A stretch of 64,000 bases of DNA from Eutreptiella sp. 'Long Island Sound 2002' (GCA_964036045.1 OZ038382.1:113134587-113198586), one strand, 5' to 3'; shown: positions 24,031 through 35,240, numbered from the stretch's first letter. Translations and numbers: made by a program. The notes: generated by a model not told the origin, from the sequence alone.

Positions 24031-25301
24031 TCATGTTAGGCACAAGGCAGTTTTGCAGGCCAGTACAGTCAATACTTGCTTGCATGTGCACCAGTAGGCT
24101 CCATCCTTAGATGTCTTGGTCAGCCAGCCGCATGTCAGCTCCATGCGGGGGTCTAGCATTGGCTGCAGTGGATGTCCCATGTCCCAACGCATGATAGACG
24201 CCTGCTTGTCGTCTCGACCCATGCCGAAGCCACCCAACTGGCACCTTAGTGCCATGATGTACCTCGGAGGAACCCTGCTCACCATGATGTTCTGGTCCTT
24301 GGCTAACTCCAATGTCTCGGCCTCGTGTGCCCATGACCCGAGCGGGCACTCATCCCACCTCACATTGGAATGGTCATCTGGTCGAAAAGGGTTGGGAGGG
24401 GGTGCTGGCAGGTGGTGCAAGGCAAGGTGCAGTGTGGAGGTCAGGAAGGGAAGCAAGCAAGTGACCCCGACTGGAAGCCGCGGCGCCCGAGGAGCACTAG
24501 CCGCCGCGCTCGCCTTACTACCAACACTAACCTACGAGCACGCCGGGCACAGCTCCCCCTCGTGAGTGGCACAGAGCCTCCGCATCCCACAATTGAAGGA
24601 ATCCTTCGTGGCTTTCCTCCGACAACCCGGGATAGTACAGCACTCTGGCCCATCAGCGTCAGGGTCTTCCTCCAAACCCCAAAACAGAACGTGAACTCCG
24701 ACCGTGTACGAGTAAGTGACGGGAATAGTGGCAATGCCCAAGAACAGCACTCGTCTCCACCAGGACGCCGGCTTGGAAAGAGGTGTACACCCGCCCGCAT
24801 GGACAAAGTCGCTGTACAAGACGAACAAGTCACCACGTCGCAGCTGGATGGGAATAGGGTGCCATGGACGGGGCAAACCCTCACGGCTATGTGGCAAGAA
24901 GACGGCGTCGGTGCCATTAACGGAATACAAGTCCTCGTCCAAGGCCGCAAAGACGGACACCACCCTCTTCTCATCGGGCACTCTCATCATGTTGCGATGG
25001 TAGGATTGCATTTCACGTCTCTTGGCACCTATTGCGGCCGCTTGGTACACCTTGTGGTCCCCACTTCATGTGTTGTTGAACAAGCCGAGAACGAGGTTTA
25101 TGAATGACATGAGGGCCTCACATTATGGTATCCAACACCCGATCCTTCTGCGTCAACATGAGGATGTGGTAGGGCAAACATCCTTCTATTCCCCGAGTCC
25201 GGACCACGGTGAACCCCCGGAAAGGCATTGAATACGGGATCCCAAGTGTTGCATGGTCGAGTTTCAAGGGCTTCCGCAACCTTATTGAGTACTTCCATCA
25301 C
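24031..25301 (-). pseudogene. 2OG-Fe(II) dioxygenase-like protein with zinc tail
   Basis: The first segment (from about 25301) contains LPHPHVDAEGSGVGYHN, an H-x-D motif (HVD encoded at 25152-25160). A one-base shift near 25119 leads into the frame reading ALMSFINLVLGLFNN, an in-frame TGA (25066-25068), and then a long stretch with VVSVFAALDEDLYSVNGTD, GDLFVLYSDFVHAGG and WWRRVLFLGIATIPV. H-x-D, a distal H after a GDLFVL strand, and an R shortly after are the iron- and 2-oxoglutarate-binding layout of the double-stranded beta-helix dioxygenases. The C-terminus is CCTIPGCRRK...CATHEGELCPAC, a likely zinc ribbon. The frame then has TAG (24532-24534) and continues open to a TGA near 24031. The substrate is unknown. 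Fold assignment is an inference from motifs. Breaks suggest decay, or an intron at the shift. Confidence 0.5.
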
Positions 25302-25329
25302 ATTCCTCCTCTAGGCTAGCAAATGAATA

Positions 25330-25570
25330 TTGGCGTACCACAAAATTAGCATAGGCTTTCCCCCCCCGATTTATTTTTTTCGGATACATTTTGCTGCCGC
25401 AATGGAGGCCACAAGGCGGTCGGAATTTTTTTGGTTTGGTCCCATAGACCCCGGAAAATTTCGGCTGAAAATCCACCTCCAAAGGAGCCCCCGATATCGG
25501 GTCCGATGCCCAGGCCGAATTGGCTGGCACACAGGGCCCGGAAAAAGCTGCTTGCCGGACACGGTTTGTA
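25330..25570 (+). repeat. dispersed repeat shared with 33885-33965
   Basis: The segment around 25475-25515, CTCCAAAGGAGCCCCCGATA followed by YGGGTCC...AGGCCGA, is almost identical to 33920-33965. The preceding GGAATTTTTTxGxxT segment is also shared loosely. The family is unknown. Confidence 0.6.
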
Positions 25571-25611
25571 GCCTTTGTTTTTCGTTTCAATGACCAGGTG
25601 ATCAACCACAT

Positions 25612-25664
25612 GCCCTGCCCTACCCTGCCCTGCCCTGCCCTGCCCCGCCCCGCCCTGCCCACAC
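25612..25664 (+). repeat. (CCCTG)n short tandem repeat
   Basis: About ten units of CCCTG, CCCTA or CCCCG between ACATG and ACACTATG. Confidence 0.9.
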
Positions 25665-25665
25665 T

Positions 25666-25872
25666 ATGTACAGATTTTTTTTGACCGGAGAGCCCCTTAA
25701 GTGCCGGCCGCGTCCGATGAAGGTGTCTATTGGTCTGGCACTGGAGGGATGGGGGACCATGGAAACATATGATACTATGCTCAGTGACATGCATGTTGAG
25801 GTCCCCTATCCGCCCAAACTGGCCGGATGTGATTGTAAAATGTGCGAATTTTTGGTAAGTGCCAAGGTATGA
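25666..25872 (+). CDS. small ORF or exon, Cys motif, unassigned
   Basis: Sixty-eight codons from the ATG at 25666. It encodes a basic segment, then MHVEVPYPPKLAGCDCKMCE with three cysteines. GTAAGT follows within the frame (near 25855), a good 5' splice-site match, so it may be the first or an internal exon of a longer gene. No family recognised. Confidence 0.3.
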   Translation: MYRFFLTGEPLKCRPRPMKVSIGLALEGWGTMETYDTMLSDMHVEVPYPPKLAGCDCKMCEFLVSAKV

Positions 25873-25979
25873 TGTACTCCACCTTCGGTTGACTGCCTGC
25901 CATTTTGTTGCTTGCCTTTGTGCCTGTCTTGCGCTGCAAACGCAACAGTAGAGGGGGTTGAGTGACTGAGTTGTTTGTT

Positions 25980-26390
25980 TGAAGGGCCCAGCAATCCATT
26001 TGGAGGTGTGACACCATCAGCAGTCACATAGGAACCTATCCCGGAACCCCATGTGAGGTGTGAGACCATCAGCAAATAGACATGGAAATGTCCAAAAATC
26101 CCTTTGACCATCATCAGTTTGGTGTGAGACCATCAGCAGATGAACTTTGAAGGGCCGAGCAATCCATTTGGAGGTGTCAGACTATTAGCAGCTACATAGG
26201 AACCTGTCCGGGAACCCCCTGTGACGTGTGAGACCATCAGCACATAGACATGGAACTGTCCAAAAATCCCTTTGACCATCATCAGATAGCTGTGAGACCA
26301 TCAGCACATGAACTTTTAAGGGCCCAGCAATCCATTTGGAGGTGTGAGACCATCAGCAGTTACATAGGAACCTATCCGGGTGTCTGCGGT
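25980..26390 (-). repeat. higher-order array built around a conserved 19-bp core
   Basis: About two and a half units of roughly 167 bp. Each has three copies of AGGTGTGAGACCATCAGCA (or TTGGTGTGAGACCATCAGCA) separated by different spacers such as ACATAGGAACCTATCCGG and ATGGAAATGTCCAAAAATCC. The core is the same as in SatB (27650-33790), but the spacers are unrelated to SatB spacers. Confidence 0.8.
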
Positions 26391-26561
26391 TGCGTTTGGC
26401 GGTGGCGTCGGCAGTGGCTTTGGCCCCCGGTGTCCTCTCCTCGTTGTGGCCCTGCGGGTTAACCTTTCCACCAGCCGGAGGGTGTCTACACGCCAAAGGT
26501 TGCCATAAGGACGCCCAGCCTTTTTTTTTTTCTTACTAAGGCAACCACTCTCTGATGTTTG

Positions 26562-27428
26562 CTGGCTACCCACCAACCGCCATCGGTTACCCACCAGCCG
26601 CCATCAGTTACACACCAACCGCCATCGGTTACCCACCAACCGCCATCGGTTACACACCAACCGCCATCGGTTACCCACCAACCGCCATCGGTTACCCACC
26701 AACCGCCATCAATTACCCACCAACCGCCATCGGTTAGACACCAACCGCCATCGCTTACACACCAACCGCCATCGGTTAACCACCAACCGCCATCGGTTAC
26801 CCACCAACCGCCATCAGTTACACACCAACCGCCATCGCTTACCCACCAACCGCCATCAATTACCCACCAACCGCCATCGGTTACACACCAACCGCCATCG
26901 GTTACCCACCAACCGCCATCGGCCACACACCAACCGCCATCGGTTACCCACCAACCGCCATCGGTTACACACCAACCGCCATCAGTTTCCCACCAACCGC
27001 CATCGGTTACCCACCAACCGCCATCGCTTACCCACCAACCGCCATCGGTTACACACCAACCGCCATCGGTTACCCACCAACCGCCATCGGTTACCCACCA
27101 ACCGCCATCGGCTACCCACCAACCGCCATCAATTACCCACCAACCGCCATCGGTTACACACCAACCGCCATCGGTTACCCACCAACCGCCATCGGTTACA
27201 CACCAACCGCCATCGGTTACCCACCAACCGCCATCGGTTACACACCAACCGCCATCGGTTTCCCTCCAACCGCCATCGGTTACCCACCAACCGCCATCGG
27301 TTACCCACCAACCGCCATCGGTTACACACCAACCGCCATCGGTTACCCACCAACCGCCATCGATTACCCACCAACCGCCATCGGTTACACACCAACCGCC
27401 ATCGGTTACCCACCGGCCGCCATCATAG
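26562..27428 (+). repeat. 21-bp minisatellite (GGTTACMCACC-AACCGCCATC)n
   Basis: About 41 head-to-tail units of exactly 21 bp, GGTTACCCACC plus AACCGCCATC, with variation mostly at C/A in position 7 and at the GG/TT ends. Because 21 is divisible by three, both strands stay open for ~290 codons (heptad THQPPSV on +, GGWWVTD on -). No start context, flanking coding sequence or splice sites point to a real protein, so I treat both frames as repeat artefacts. Confidence 0.95.
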
Positions 27429-27429
27429 G

Positions 27430-27650
27430 GCGTATTGGACACTCCGAGTTTTTTTATTTATTTATTATGGCAAGCCCTGCTACACGCCCATAGCCTAATA
27501 GGGCTACGGTCCTTGGCGCCCTCCTGGAGAGGGGCAGCCGCAGGGCTCCCTCGGGCAGGGGGATTCTTTTGGGCCTCGGCGAGCGTGCCCGTTTGGACCC
27601 GCCTTGATTTTGTCCCATTTTATGGCGCTGGGGATATGGACGAGTCTGGA
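27430..27650. other. no gene seen
   Basis: Spacer with a short T/A-rich stretch (TTTTTTTATTTATTTATTA) between the 21-bp array and SatB. Confidence 0.4.
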
Positions 27651-27937
27651 GGTGTGAGACTATGAGCAAGTAGAAATTAAACAGTTGGGGACCGAACTCG
27701 GCGCTCTGTGAGTTGATCCTAGGATCGGGGACTTGTGATTGGCCACGCCTAGCCATGGTAACCGGACCATCTTCTCATTGAGGAGTGGCGGAGCACTGTA
27801 CATAGCTTGCACTGAAATTAAACTATGTGCGTACCTGTTTTGAGGTGTGAGACCATCAGCAGTTAGATGTATGATTTTCTGGCACCCGTTTTGACGTGTG
27901 AGACCATCGGCAGTTAGAAATTTCAAGGTCTGGGCAC
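27651..27937 (-). repeat. SatB left flank, minus orientation
   Basis: Four to five partial SatB units with GAGGTGTGAGACCATCAGCA on the + strand, the opposite of the main array. One carries the variant spacer ATGTATGATTTTCTGGCACC. It ends at the inverted junction at 27937/27938. Confidence 0.85.
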
Positions 27938-30900
27938 AAAACACGTGCCCAGACCCTAAAATTTATAACTGCTGATGGTCTCGCACCTCAAAACAGGCGC
28001 CCAGACCCTGAAAATTCTAACTGCTGATGGTCTCACACCTCAAAACAGTTGCCCACACCCTAAAAATTCTAACTGCCGATGGTCTCACACCTCAAAACAC
28101 ATGCTCCGACCCTGAAATTTCTAAATGATGATGGTCTCTCACCTCAAAACACGTGCCTAGACCGTGAACATTCTAAGTCCTGATGGTGTCACACCTCAAA
28201 AGAGGTGCCCAAACCCTGAAATTTCTAACTGCTTATGGTCTCACACCTCAAAGCAAGTGCTCCGACCCTGAAATTTCTAACTGATGATGGTCTCACACCT
28301 CAAAATAGGTGCCTAGACCCTGAAATTTCGAACTGCTGATGGTCTCTCACCTCAAAACACGTGCCTAGACGGTGAACATTCTAACTGCTGATGGTCTCAC
28401 ACCTCAAAACAGGTGCCCAGACCCTGAAATGTCTAACTGCTGATGGTCTCACACCTCAAAGCAAGTGCTCCGACCCTGTAATTTCTACCGATGATGGTCT
28501 CACACCTCAAAATAGGTGCCCAAACCCTGAAATTTCTAACTGCTGATGGTCTCACACCTCAAAACAGGCGCCCAAACCCCGAAATTTCTAACTGCTGACG
28601 GTCTCAGACCTCAAAGCACGTGCCCAGACCCTGAAAATTCTAACTGCTAATGGTGTCACACCTCAAAACAGGTGCACAGACCCCGAAATTTTCAACTGCT
28701 GATGGTCTCACACCTCAAAACAGGTGCCCAAACCCTGAAATTTCTAACTGCTGATGGTCTCACACCTCAAAACACGTGCCCAGACCCTGAAAATTCTAAC
28801 TGCTGATGGTCTCACACCTCAAAACAGGTGCCCAAACCCTGAAATTTCTAACTACCGATGGTCTCACACCTCAAAACAGGTGCCCAGCCCTTGAAAATTC
28901 TAACTGCTGATTGTCTCACACCTCAAAACACGTGGCCACACCCTGAAATTTCTAACTGCTTATGGTCACACACCTCAAAACACGTGCCCAGACCCTGAAA
29001 TTTCTAACTGCTGATGGTCTCACACCTCAAAACAGGTGCCCAAACTGTGAAATTTCTAACTGCTGATGGTCTCACACTTCAAAACACGTGCCCAGACCCT
29101 GAAATTTCTAGCTGCTGATGGTCTCACACCTCAAAACAAGTGCCCAAACCCTGAAATTTCTAGCTGCTGATGGCCTCACACCTCAAAACAGGGGCCGAGA
29201 CCCTGAAATTTCTACTTGGTGACGGTCTCACACCTCGAGACACATGCCCATAGCCGGAAAATTTTAACTGCCGATGGTGTCACACCTCAAAAGAGGTGCG
29301 CAGACCCTAAAATTTCTAACTGCTCATGGTCTCACACCTCAAAACAGGTGCCCGGACCCTGAAATTTTCAGCTGCTGATGGTCTTACACCTCAAAACACG
29401 TGCCCAGACCCTGAAATATCTAACCGCTGATGCTCTCAAACCTCAAAACAGGTGCCCACATCCTGAAATTTCTAGCTCCTGACGGTCTCACACCTCAAAA
29501 CACGTACCCAAACCCTGAAAATTTTAACTGCTGATGGTCTCACACCTCAAAACAGGTGCCCAAACCCTGAAATTTCTGACTACTCATGGTTTGGCACCTC
29601 AAATCAGGTGCCCAAACCCTGAAATTTCGAACTGCTGATGGTCTCACACCTCAAAACACGTGGCCAGACACTAAAATTTCTAACCGCTGTTGGTCTCACA
29701 CCTCAAAACACGTGCCCAGACCCTGAAAATTCTAACTGCTCATGGCCTCACACCTCAAAACAGGTGCCCACACCCTAAAATTTCTAGCTGCTAATGGTCT
29801 CACACCTCAAAACACGTGCTCCGACCCTGAAATTTCTAGCTGCCGACGGTCTCACACCTCAAAGCAGGTGCTCCGACCCTGAAATTTCTAACTGATGATG
29901 GTCTCTCACCTCAAAACACGTGCCCAGACCGTGAACATTCTAAGTCCTGATGGTGTCACACCTCAAAAGAGGTGCCCTAACCCCGAAATTTCTAACTGCT
30001 CATGGTCTTACACCTCAAAACAGGCGCCCAAACCCTGAAATTTCTAACTGTTGACGGTCTCACACCTCAAAACACGTGCCCCGCCCCTGAAAATTCTAGC
30101 TGATGATTGTCTCACACCTCAAAGCAGGTGCTCCGACCCTGCAATTTGTAACTGATGATGGTCTTACACCTCAAAATAGGTGCCCAGAGCGTGAATATTC
30201 TAACTGCTGATGGTCTCACACCTCAAAACAGGTGCCCACACCCTGAAATTTCTAGCTGCTGATGGTCTCACACCTCAAAACAGGCGCCCAAACCCTGAAA
30301 TTTCTAACTGCTGACGGTCTCATATTGCAAAACACTTGGCCAGACCCTGAAAATTCTAACTGCTCATGGTCTCACACCTCAAAACACGTGCCCAGACCCT
30401 GAAATTTCTAACCGCTGATGCTCTGAAACCTCAAAATAGGTGCCCACACCCTGAAATTTCCAACACCTGATGGTCTCACACCTCAAAACACGTACCCAAA
30501 CCCTGAAATTTCCAACTGCTGATGGTCTCACACCTCCAAACAGGTGCCCAAACCCTGAAATTTCTAACTACTGATGGTTTGGCACCTCGAAACACGTGCC
30601 CGGACGCCGAAATTTGGAACTGCGGATGGTCTCACACCTCAAAACACGTGGCCAGACATTAAAATTTCCAACCGCTGATGGTCTCACACCGCAAAACACA
30701 TGCCCAGACCCTGAAATTTCTAACTGCTAATGGTCTCACACCTCAAAACACGTGCCCAGAGCCTGAAATTTCTAGCTGCTAATGGTCTCACACCTCAAAA
30801 CAGGTGCCCAGACGGTGAAATTTTCAACTGCTGATGGTCTCACACCTCAAAACAGGTGCCCATACCCTCAAATTTCTAGCTGCTTAGGCCTCACACATCA

Positions 30901-33274
30901 AAACAGTTGCCTAGACCCTCAAATTTTCAACTGCTGATGGTCTCACACCTCAAAACACGTGCCCAGACCCTGAAATTTCTAACTGCTGATGGTCTCTCAC
31001 CTCAAAACACATGCCCATACCCTGAAATTTCTAACCGCTGATGCTCTCAAACCTCAAAACAGGTGCCCACACCCTGAAACTTCTAGCTCCTGACGGTCTC
31101 ACACCTCAAAACACGTGCCCCAACCCTGAAATTTTCAACTTGATGGTCTCACACCTCAAAACAGGTGCCCAGACCCTCAAATTTCTAGCTGCTCAGGCCT
31201 CACACCTCAAAACAGTTGCCTAGGCCCTGAAATTTCTAACTGCTGATGGTCTCACACCTCAAAACACGTGCCCACACCTTGAAATTTCTAACTGCTGATG
31301 GTCTCACACCTCAAAACAGTGCCCACACCCTGAAAATTTTAACCGCTGATGGTGTCACACCTCAAAACAGGCGCCCAGACCCTGAAATTTTTGACTGCTC
31401 ATGGTCTCACACCTCAAAACACGTGCTCCGACCCTGAAATTTCTAACTGATGATGGTCTCACACCTCAAAATAGGTGCCCAGACCCTGAAATTTCTAACT
31501 GCTGATGGTCTCTCACCTCAAAACATGTGCCCACATCGTGAACATTCTAAGTGCTAATGGTCTCACACCTCAAAAGCGGTGCCCAGACCCTGAAATTTCT
31601 ATCTGCTTATGGTCTCACACCTCAAAACATGCGCCCAAACCCTGAAATTTCTAACTGTTGACGGTCTCACACCTCAAAACACGTGCCCAGACCCTGAAAA
31701 TTCGAACTGCTGATGGTCTCACACCTCAAAACACGTGCCCAATGCTGAAATTTCTAACTGATGATGTTCTCACACCTCAAAATAGGTGCCCAGCCCCTGA
31801 AATTTCTAACTGCTTACGGTCTCTCACCTCAAAACACGTGGCCAGACCGTGAACATTCTAATTGCTGAAGGTCTCACACCTCAAAAGAGGTGCCCAGAGC
31901 CTGAAATTTCTAACTGCTGATGGTCTCACACCTCAAAACAGGCGCCCAAACCCTGCAATTTCTAACTGCTGACGGTCTCATACCTCAAAACACGTGCCTA
32001 GACCCTGAAAATTCTAACTGCTGATGGTCTCACATCTCAAAACACGTGCCCAGAGCCTGAAATTTCTAGCTGCCAATGTCCTCACACCTCAAAACAGGTG
32101 CCCAGACCCTCAAATGTCTAGTTGCTCAGGCCTCACACCTTAAAACAGTTGCCTAGACCCTCAACTTTTCAACTGCTGATGGTCTCACACCTCAAAGCAC
32201 GTGCCCGCACCCTGAAATTTCTAACTGCTCATGGTCTCACAGCTCAAAACAGGTGCCCAGACCCTCAAATTTCTAGCTGCTCAGGCCTCACACCTCAAAA
32301 CAGTTGCCTAGACCCTCGAATTTTCAACTGCTGATGGTCTCACACCTCAAAACAGGTGCCCAGATCGTGAAATTTCTAACTGCTGATGGTGTCACACCTC
32401 AAAACAGGCGCCCAGACCCTGAAAATTCTAACTGCTCATGGTCTCACACTTCAAAACAGTTGCCCACACCCGAAAAATTCTAACTGCCGGCGGTGTCACA
32501 CCTTAAAACACGTGCTCCGACCCTGAAATTTCTAACTCATGATGGTCTCACACCTCAAAATAGGTGCCCAAACCCTGAAATTTCTAACTGCTGGCGGTCT
32601 CTCACCTCAAAACACGTCCCCAGACCGTGAACTTTCTAAGTCCTGATGGTCTCACACCTCAAAAGAGGTGCCTAGACCCTAAAATTTCTAACTGCTTATG
32701 GTCTCACACCTCAAAACAGGCGCCCAATCCCTCAAATTTCTAACTGCTGATGGTCTCATACCTCAAAACAGGTGCCCAGACCCTGAAATGTCTAACTGCT
32801 GATGGTCTCACACCTCAAAAGAGGTGCTCAAATCCTGAAATTTCTAACTGCTGATAGTCTCACACCTCAAAACAGGTGCCCAGACCCTGAAAATTCTAAC
32901 TGTTGATGGTCTCACACCTCAAAACAGGGGCCCAGACCCTGAAATCTCTAACTGCTAATGGTCTCACACCTCAAAACAGGTGCCTAGACCCTGAAATTTC
33001 CAAGTGCTGATGGTCTCACACCTCAAAATACGTGCCCACACCTTGAAATTTCTAACTGGTAATGGTCTCACACCTCAAAACACGTGCCCAGACCCTGAAA
33101 TTTCTAGCTGCTGATGGTCTCACACCTCAAAAGCGGTGCCCAGACCCTGAAATTTCTAACTGCTAATGGTCTCACACCTCAAAACAGGTTCCCGGATCCT
33201 GAAATGTCTAACTGCTCATGGTCTCACACCTCAAAATAGGCGCGTAGACCCTGAAATGTCTAATTGCTGATGGT
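27938..33274 (+). repeat. SatB, ~52-bp satellite, central block
   Basis: About 100 tandem units of ~52 bp: CTGATGGTCTCACACCTCAA, AACAGGTGCCCAGACCCTGA, AATTTCTAACTG. The GGTCTCACACCTCAAAAC part is the most constant. The spacer alternates between AACAGGTGCCC and AACACGTGCCC, the latter containing the palindrome CACGTG. Short ORFs are accidental. No gene is seen over 5.3 kb. Confidence 0.97.
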
Positions 33275-33790
33275 ACCATCAACAGTTAGATGTACGATTT
33301 TCTGGCACCCCGTTTTGGCTTTGGCCACGTGTTTTGAGGTGTGAGACCATCAGCAGTTAGAATTTTCAGGGTCTGGGCACGTGTTTTGAGGTATGAGACC
33401 GTCAGCAGTTAGAAATTTCAGGGTTTGGGCGCGTGTTTTGAGGTGTGAGACCATCAGCAGTTAGAAATTTCAGGGTCTGGGCACCTGTTTTGAGGTGTGA
33501 GACCACCAGCTGTTAGGAATTTCAGGGTCTGGGCACGTGTTTTGAGGTGTGAGACCGTCCGCGGTGAGAAATTTCAGGGTCTGGGCACGTGTTTTCAGGT
33601 GTGAGACCATCAGCAGTTGGACATAAACCCTTCTAGCACCCCGTTTCGGGGGGTGAGAACGTCAGCAGTGAGGAATTCCTGGGACTGGGGAATGTTTTTG
33701 AGGTGTCACACCATCAGCGATTCGATGTAAAACCTTCGGGCACCCCGTTTCAAGGTTTGAGACCATCAGCAGTTAGAAATTTAAGGGTCT
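33275..33790 (-). repeat. SatB right flank, minus orientation
   Basis: Eight to nine units in the orientation opposite to the central block, beginning at the GGT|ACC centre of a near-palindrome (33260-33289). The first unit carries the spacer ATGTACGATTTTCTGGCACC, the same variant found beside the left junction. Confidence 0.9.
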
Positions 33791-33884
33791 GGGCACGTGG
33801 GTCGGCGTCAAACACTAGGAATATTGAGTAGCGCGGAATTGTGCCGTAATAGGTGGTTGCCCGGAAAATTGTACGGATGGGGCT

Positions 33885-33970
33885 GGCGGGAGCCCGGAAT
33901 TTTTTGCCTGCATTTCGCCCTCCAAAGGAGCCCCCGATATTGGGTCCAATGCCTAGGCCGACCTCGGTCC
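33885..33970 (+). repeat. dispersed repeat shared with 25475-25515
   Basis: CTCCAAAGGAGCCCCCGATA then TTGGGTCC...AGGCCGA, matching the segment near 25475 with about three differences in 42 bp. Confidence 0.6.
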
Positions 33971-33995
33971 CCGGATTAAAAAACCGGGTGTCCGT

Positions 33996-34874
33996 CTAGG
34001 GGCCGCAAAGCGTGGAAGAAACGCCACCCCGGGAACATTTTCGGGAGCGGGGAGCGTAGTACTTATGCCGAGGATAACAACATTCTATGCCAGGCGTCCA
34101 GGCACAATGTGTGGGCACCACTCCTTTCCACAACAAGTGTGCCGTCTCATCCCATTTGCTTGGGTCTTCGTTGAAGGTGAACCCGGAGCGCGATACACCA
34201 ATCGTGGGCGGGTTTCCCACCCCAACCCATGGCAACGGACATTGCCTCGGTAGTGCCACAATTTTCCCCGCCATGTGGGATGGGGTGGTACTGCCCTCCA
34301 CCGAATCCGCAAAGGCAAGTCCGGAATTGGTTGCCAAACTCCGAACCGGAAAGGTGTCCATCTTGGAGGCCGGCAATACACGCTCCTTGTGACCAATTGG
34401 GGCACTTCCAAAGGCACGACGTGTCATCTCCGAAGAGCTCGGCTTGGTGCTCGCAAAAACGACACAATCGTCCGCATCCTCTCCAATCCAATGAACCACA
34501 TCCTCTTGGGCCCGACCGGTGGGTTCCTTTCCCTTGGCCTTGTCCTTCGGCTTTGGAACGTGCGGCAAGATCCCCGCAAGAAGGCTCGTAACGTCCGCAC
34601 GATTGAGGTGGATCAAAACGGCCCGAAGTGTAGGATTGAGCATGAAGGTGGTGTGCACCAAGTCACTAATGAGCCCGGGCTCCATCTCTCCAAGAACACT
34701 CCGCGGCGCCTCGATACGCCCCAACGTAGTCCCCGGATTGAACTTGGCCCTCATGGGTAGCCCGTCGGTACGGATGGTCTCCTCCACCTCGGTAGGGGCG
34801 GCGGCGATAAGACGGGCGCCCAAGCGATCGTTGGCTTCACGCAACCAACGACCAATGACGGGGGGCTTGGGCAT
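33996..34874 (-). CDS. unassigned 292-aa protein
   Basis: An uninterrupted frame from the ATG at 34874 (MPKPPVIGRWLREANDRLGA). The frame is open further up, but without a better start. The sequence is non-repetitive. It includes VLIHLNRADVTSLLAGILPH, a basic patch HVPKPKDKAKGKEPTGR and an aromatic/cysteine-rich C-terminus (ECCYPRHKYYAPRSRKC). No signal peptide or membrane segment is seen. The dispersed AACCCCTTTCTGATC repeat lies ~100 bp upstream and SatB lies downstream, so it is probably the product of a mobile element, perhaps a structural or nucleic-acid-binding protein. That is inference from position and composition only. I do not recognise a domain. It is the longest intact non-repeat frame in the middle of the window. 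Confidence 0.5.
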   Translation of the reverse strand: MPKPPVIGRWLREANDRLGARLIAAAPTEVEETIRTDGLPMRAKFNPGTTLGRIEAPRSVLGEMEPGLISDLVHTTFMLNPTLRAVLIHLNRADVTSLLAGILPHVPKPKDKAKGKEPTGRAQEDVVHWIGEDADDCVVFASTKPSSSEMTRRAFGSAPIGHKERVLPASKMDTFPVRSLATNSGLAFADSVEGSTTPSHMAGKIVALPRQCPLPWVGVGNPPTIGVSRSGFTFNEDPSKWDETAHLLWKGVVPTHCAWTPGIECCYPRHKYYAPRSRKCSRGGVSSTLCGP

Positions 34875-34964
34875 GGGGGTAACTAATGGACCAAAGATGC
34901 AAAGGAGACGAAAGTGGACAAGCGATGGACACACACACCAAATCAGAAAACCCCCCGAGATGTC

Positions 34965-35085
34965 ATTTTGGGAACCCCTTTCTGATCATGAACCCCCCCG
35001 AGAAGTCATTTTGAGAACCCCTTTCTGATCCGGAAGGTAAGCCGAGATGTCCTGAGAAGCTGTCCGAGAAGGGGTTCTCGGGTTT
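34965..35085 (-). repeat. dispersed AACCCC...CTTCTCGG repeat, copy 4
   Basis: Contains CCGAGAAGTCATTTTGAGAA (the reverse complement of copy 1 at 17.2 kb) and two GAACCCCTTTCTGATC segments. It lies just upstream of the start of the 33996-34874 frame. Confidence 0.7.
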
Positions 35086-35189
35086 TCGAAAAACCGCCCC
35101 TATGTTGTTTTACCCTAAACCCAGGGACGTCCCCCCCTTAGTTTTCATCCCCCGAACCCCTCAAGTTGTTTGGGGCCTACTATACCTCG

Positions 35190-35240
35190 ATGGGGGGGGG
35201 GGGGGCGAGGCCCGTTTCTGGGGGGGGGGGGGGGGGGTAC
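35190..35240 (+). repeat. long G runs
   Basis: Two runs of 13 or more guanines within 50 bp, separated by CGAGGCCCGTTTCT. They could form a G-quadruplex and could also be an assembly-error site. Confidence 0.8.

Noticed and set aside
26562-27428. Long ORFs on both strands reading as heptad-repeat proteins
   Set aside because: They are a direct consequence of a 21-bp unit without stop triplets. No start context, splice sites or non-repeat coding sequence is attached.
27938-33274. CRISPR-like array
   Set aside because: Units are contiguous, with no unique spacers, the repeat itself varies, and the setting is eukaryotic. It is an ordinary satellite.
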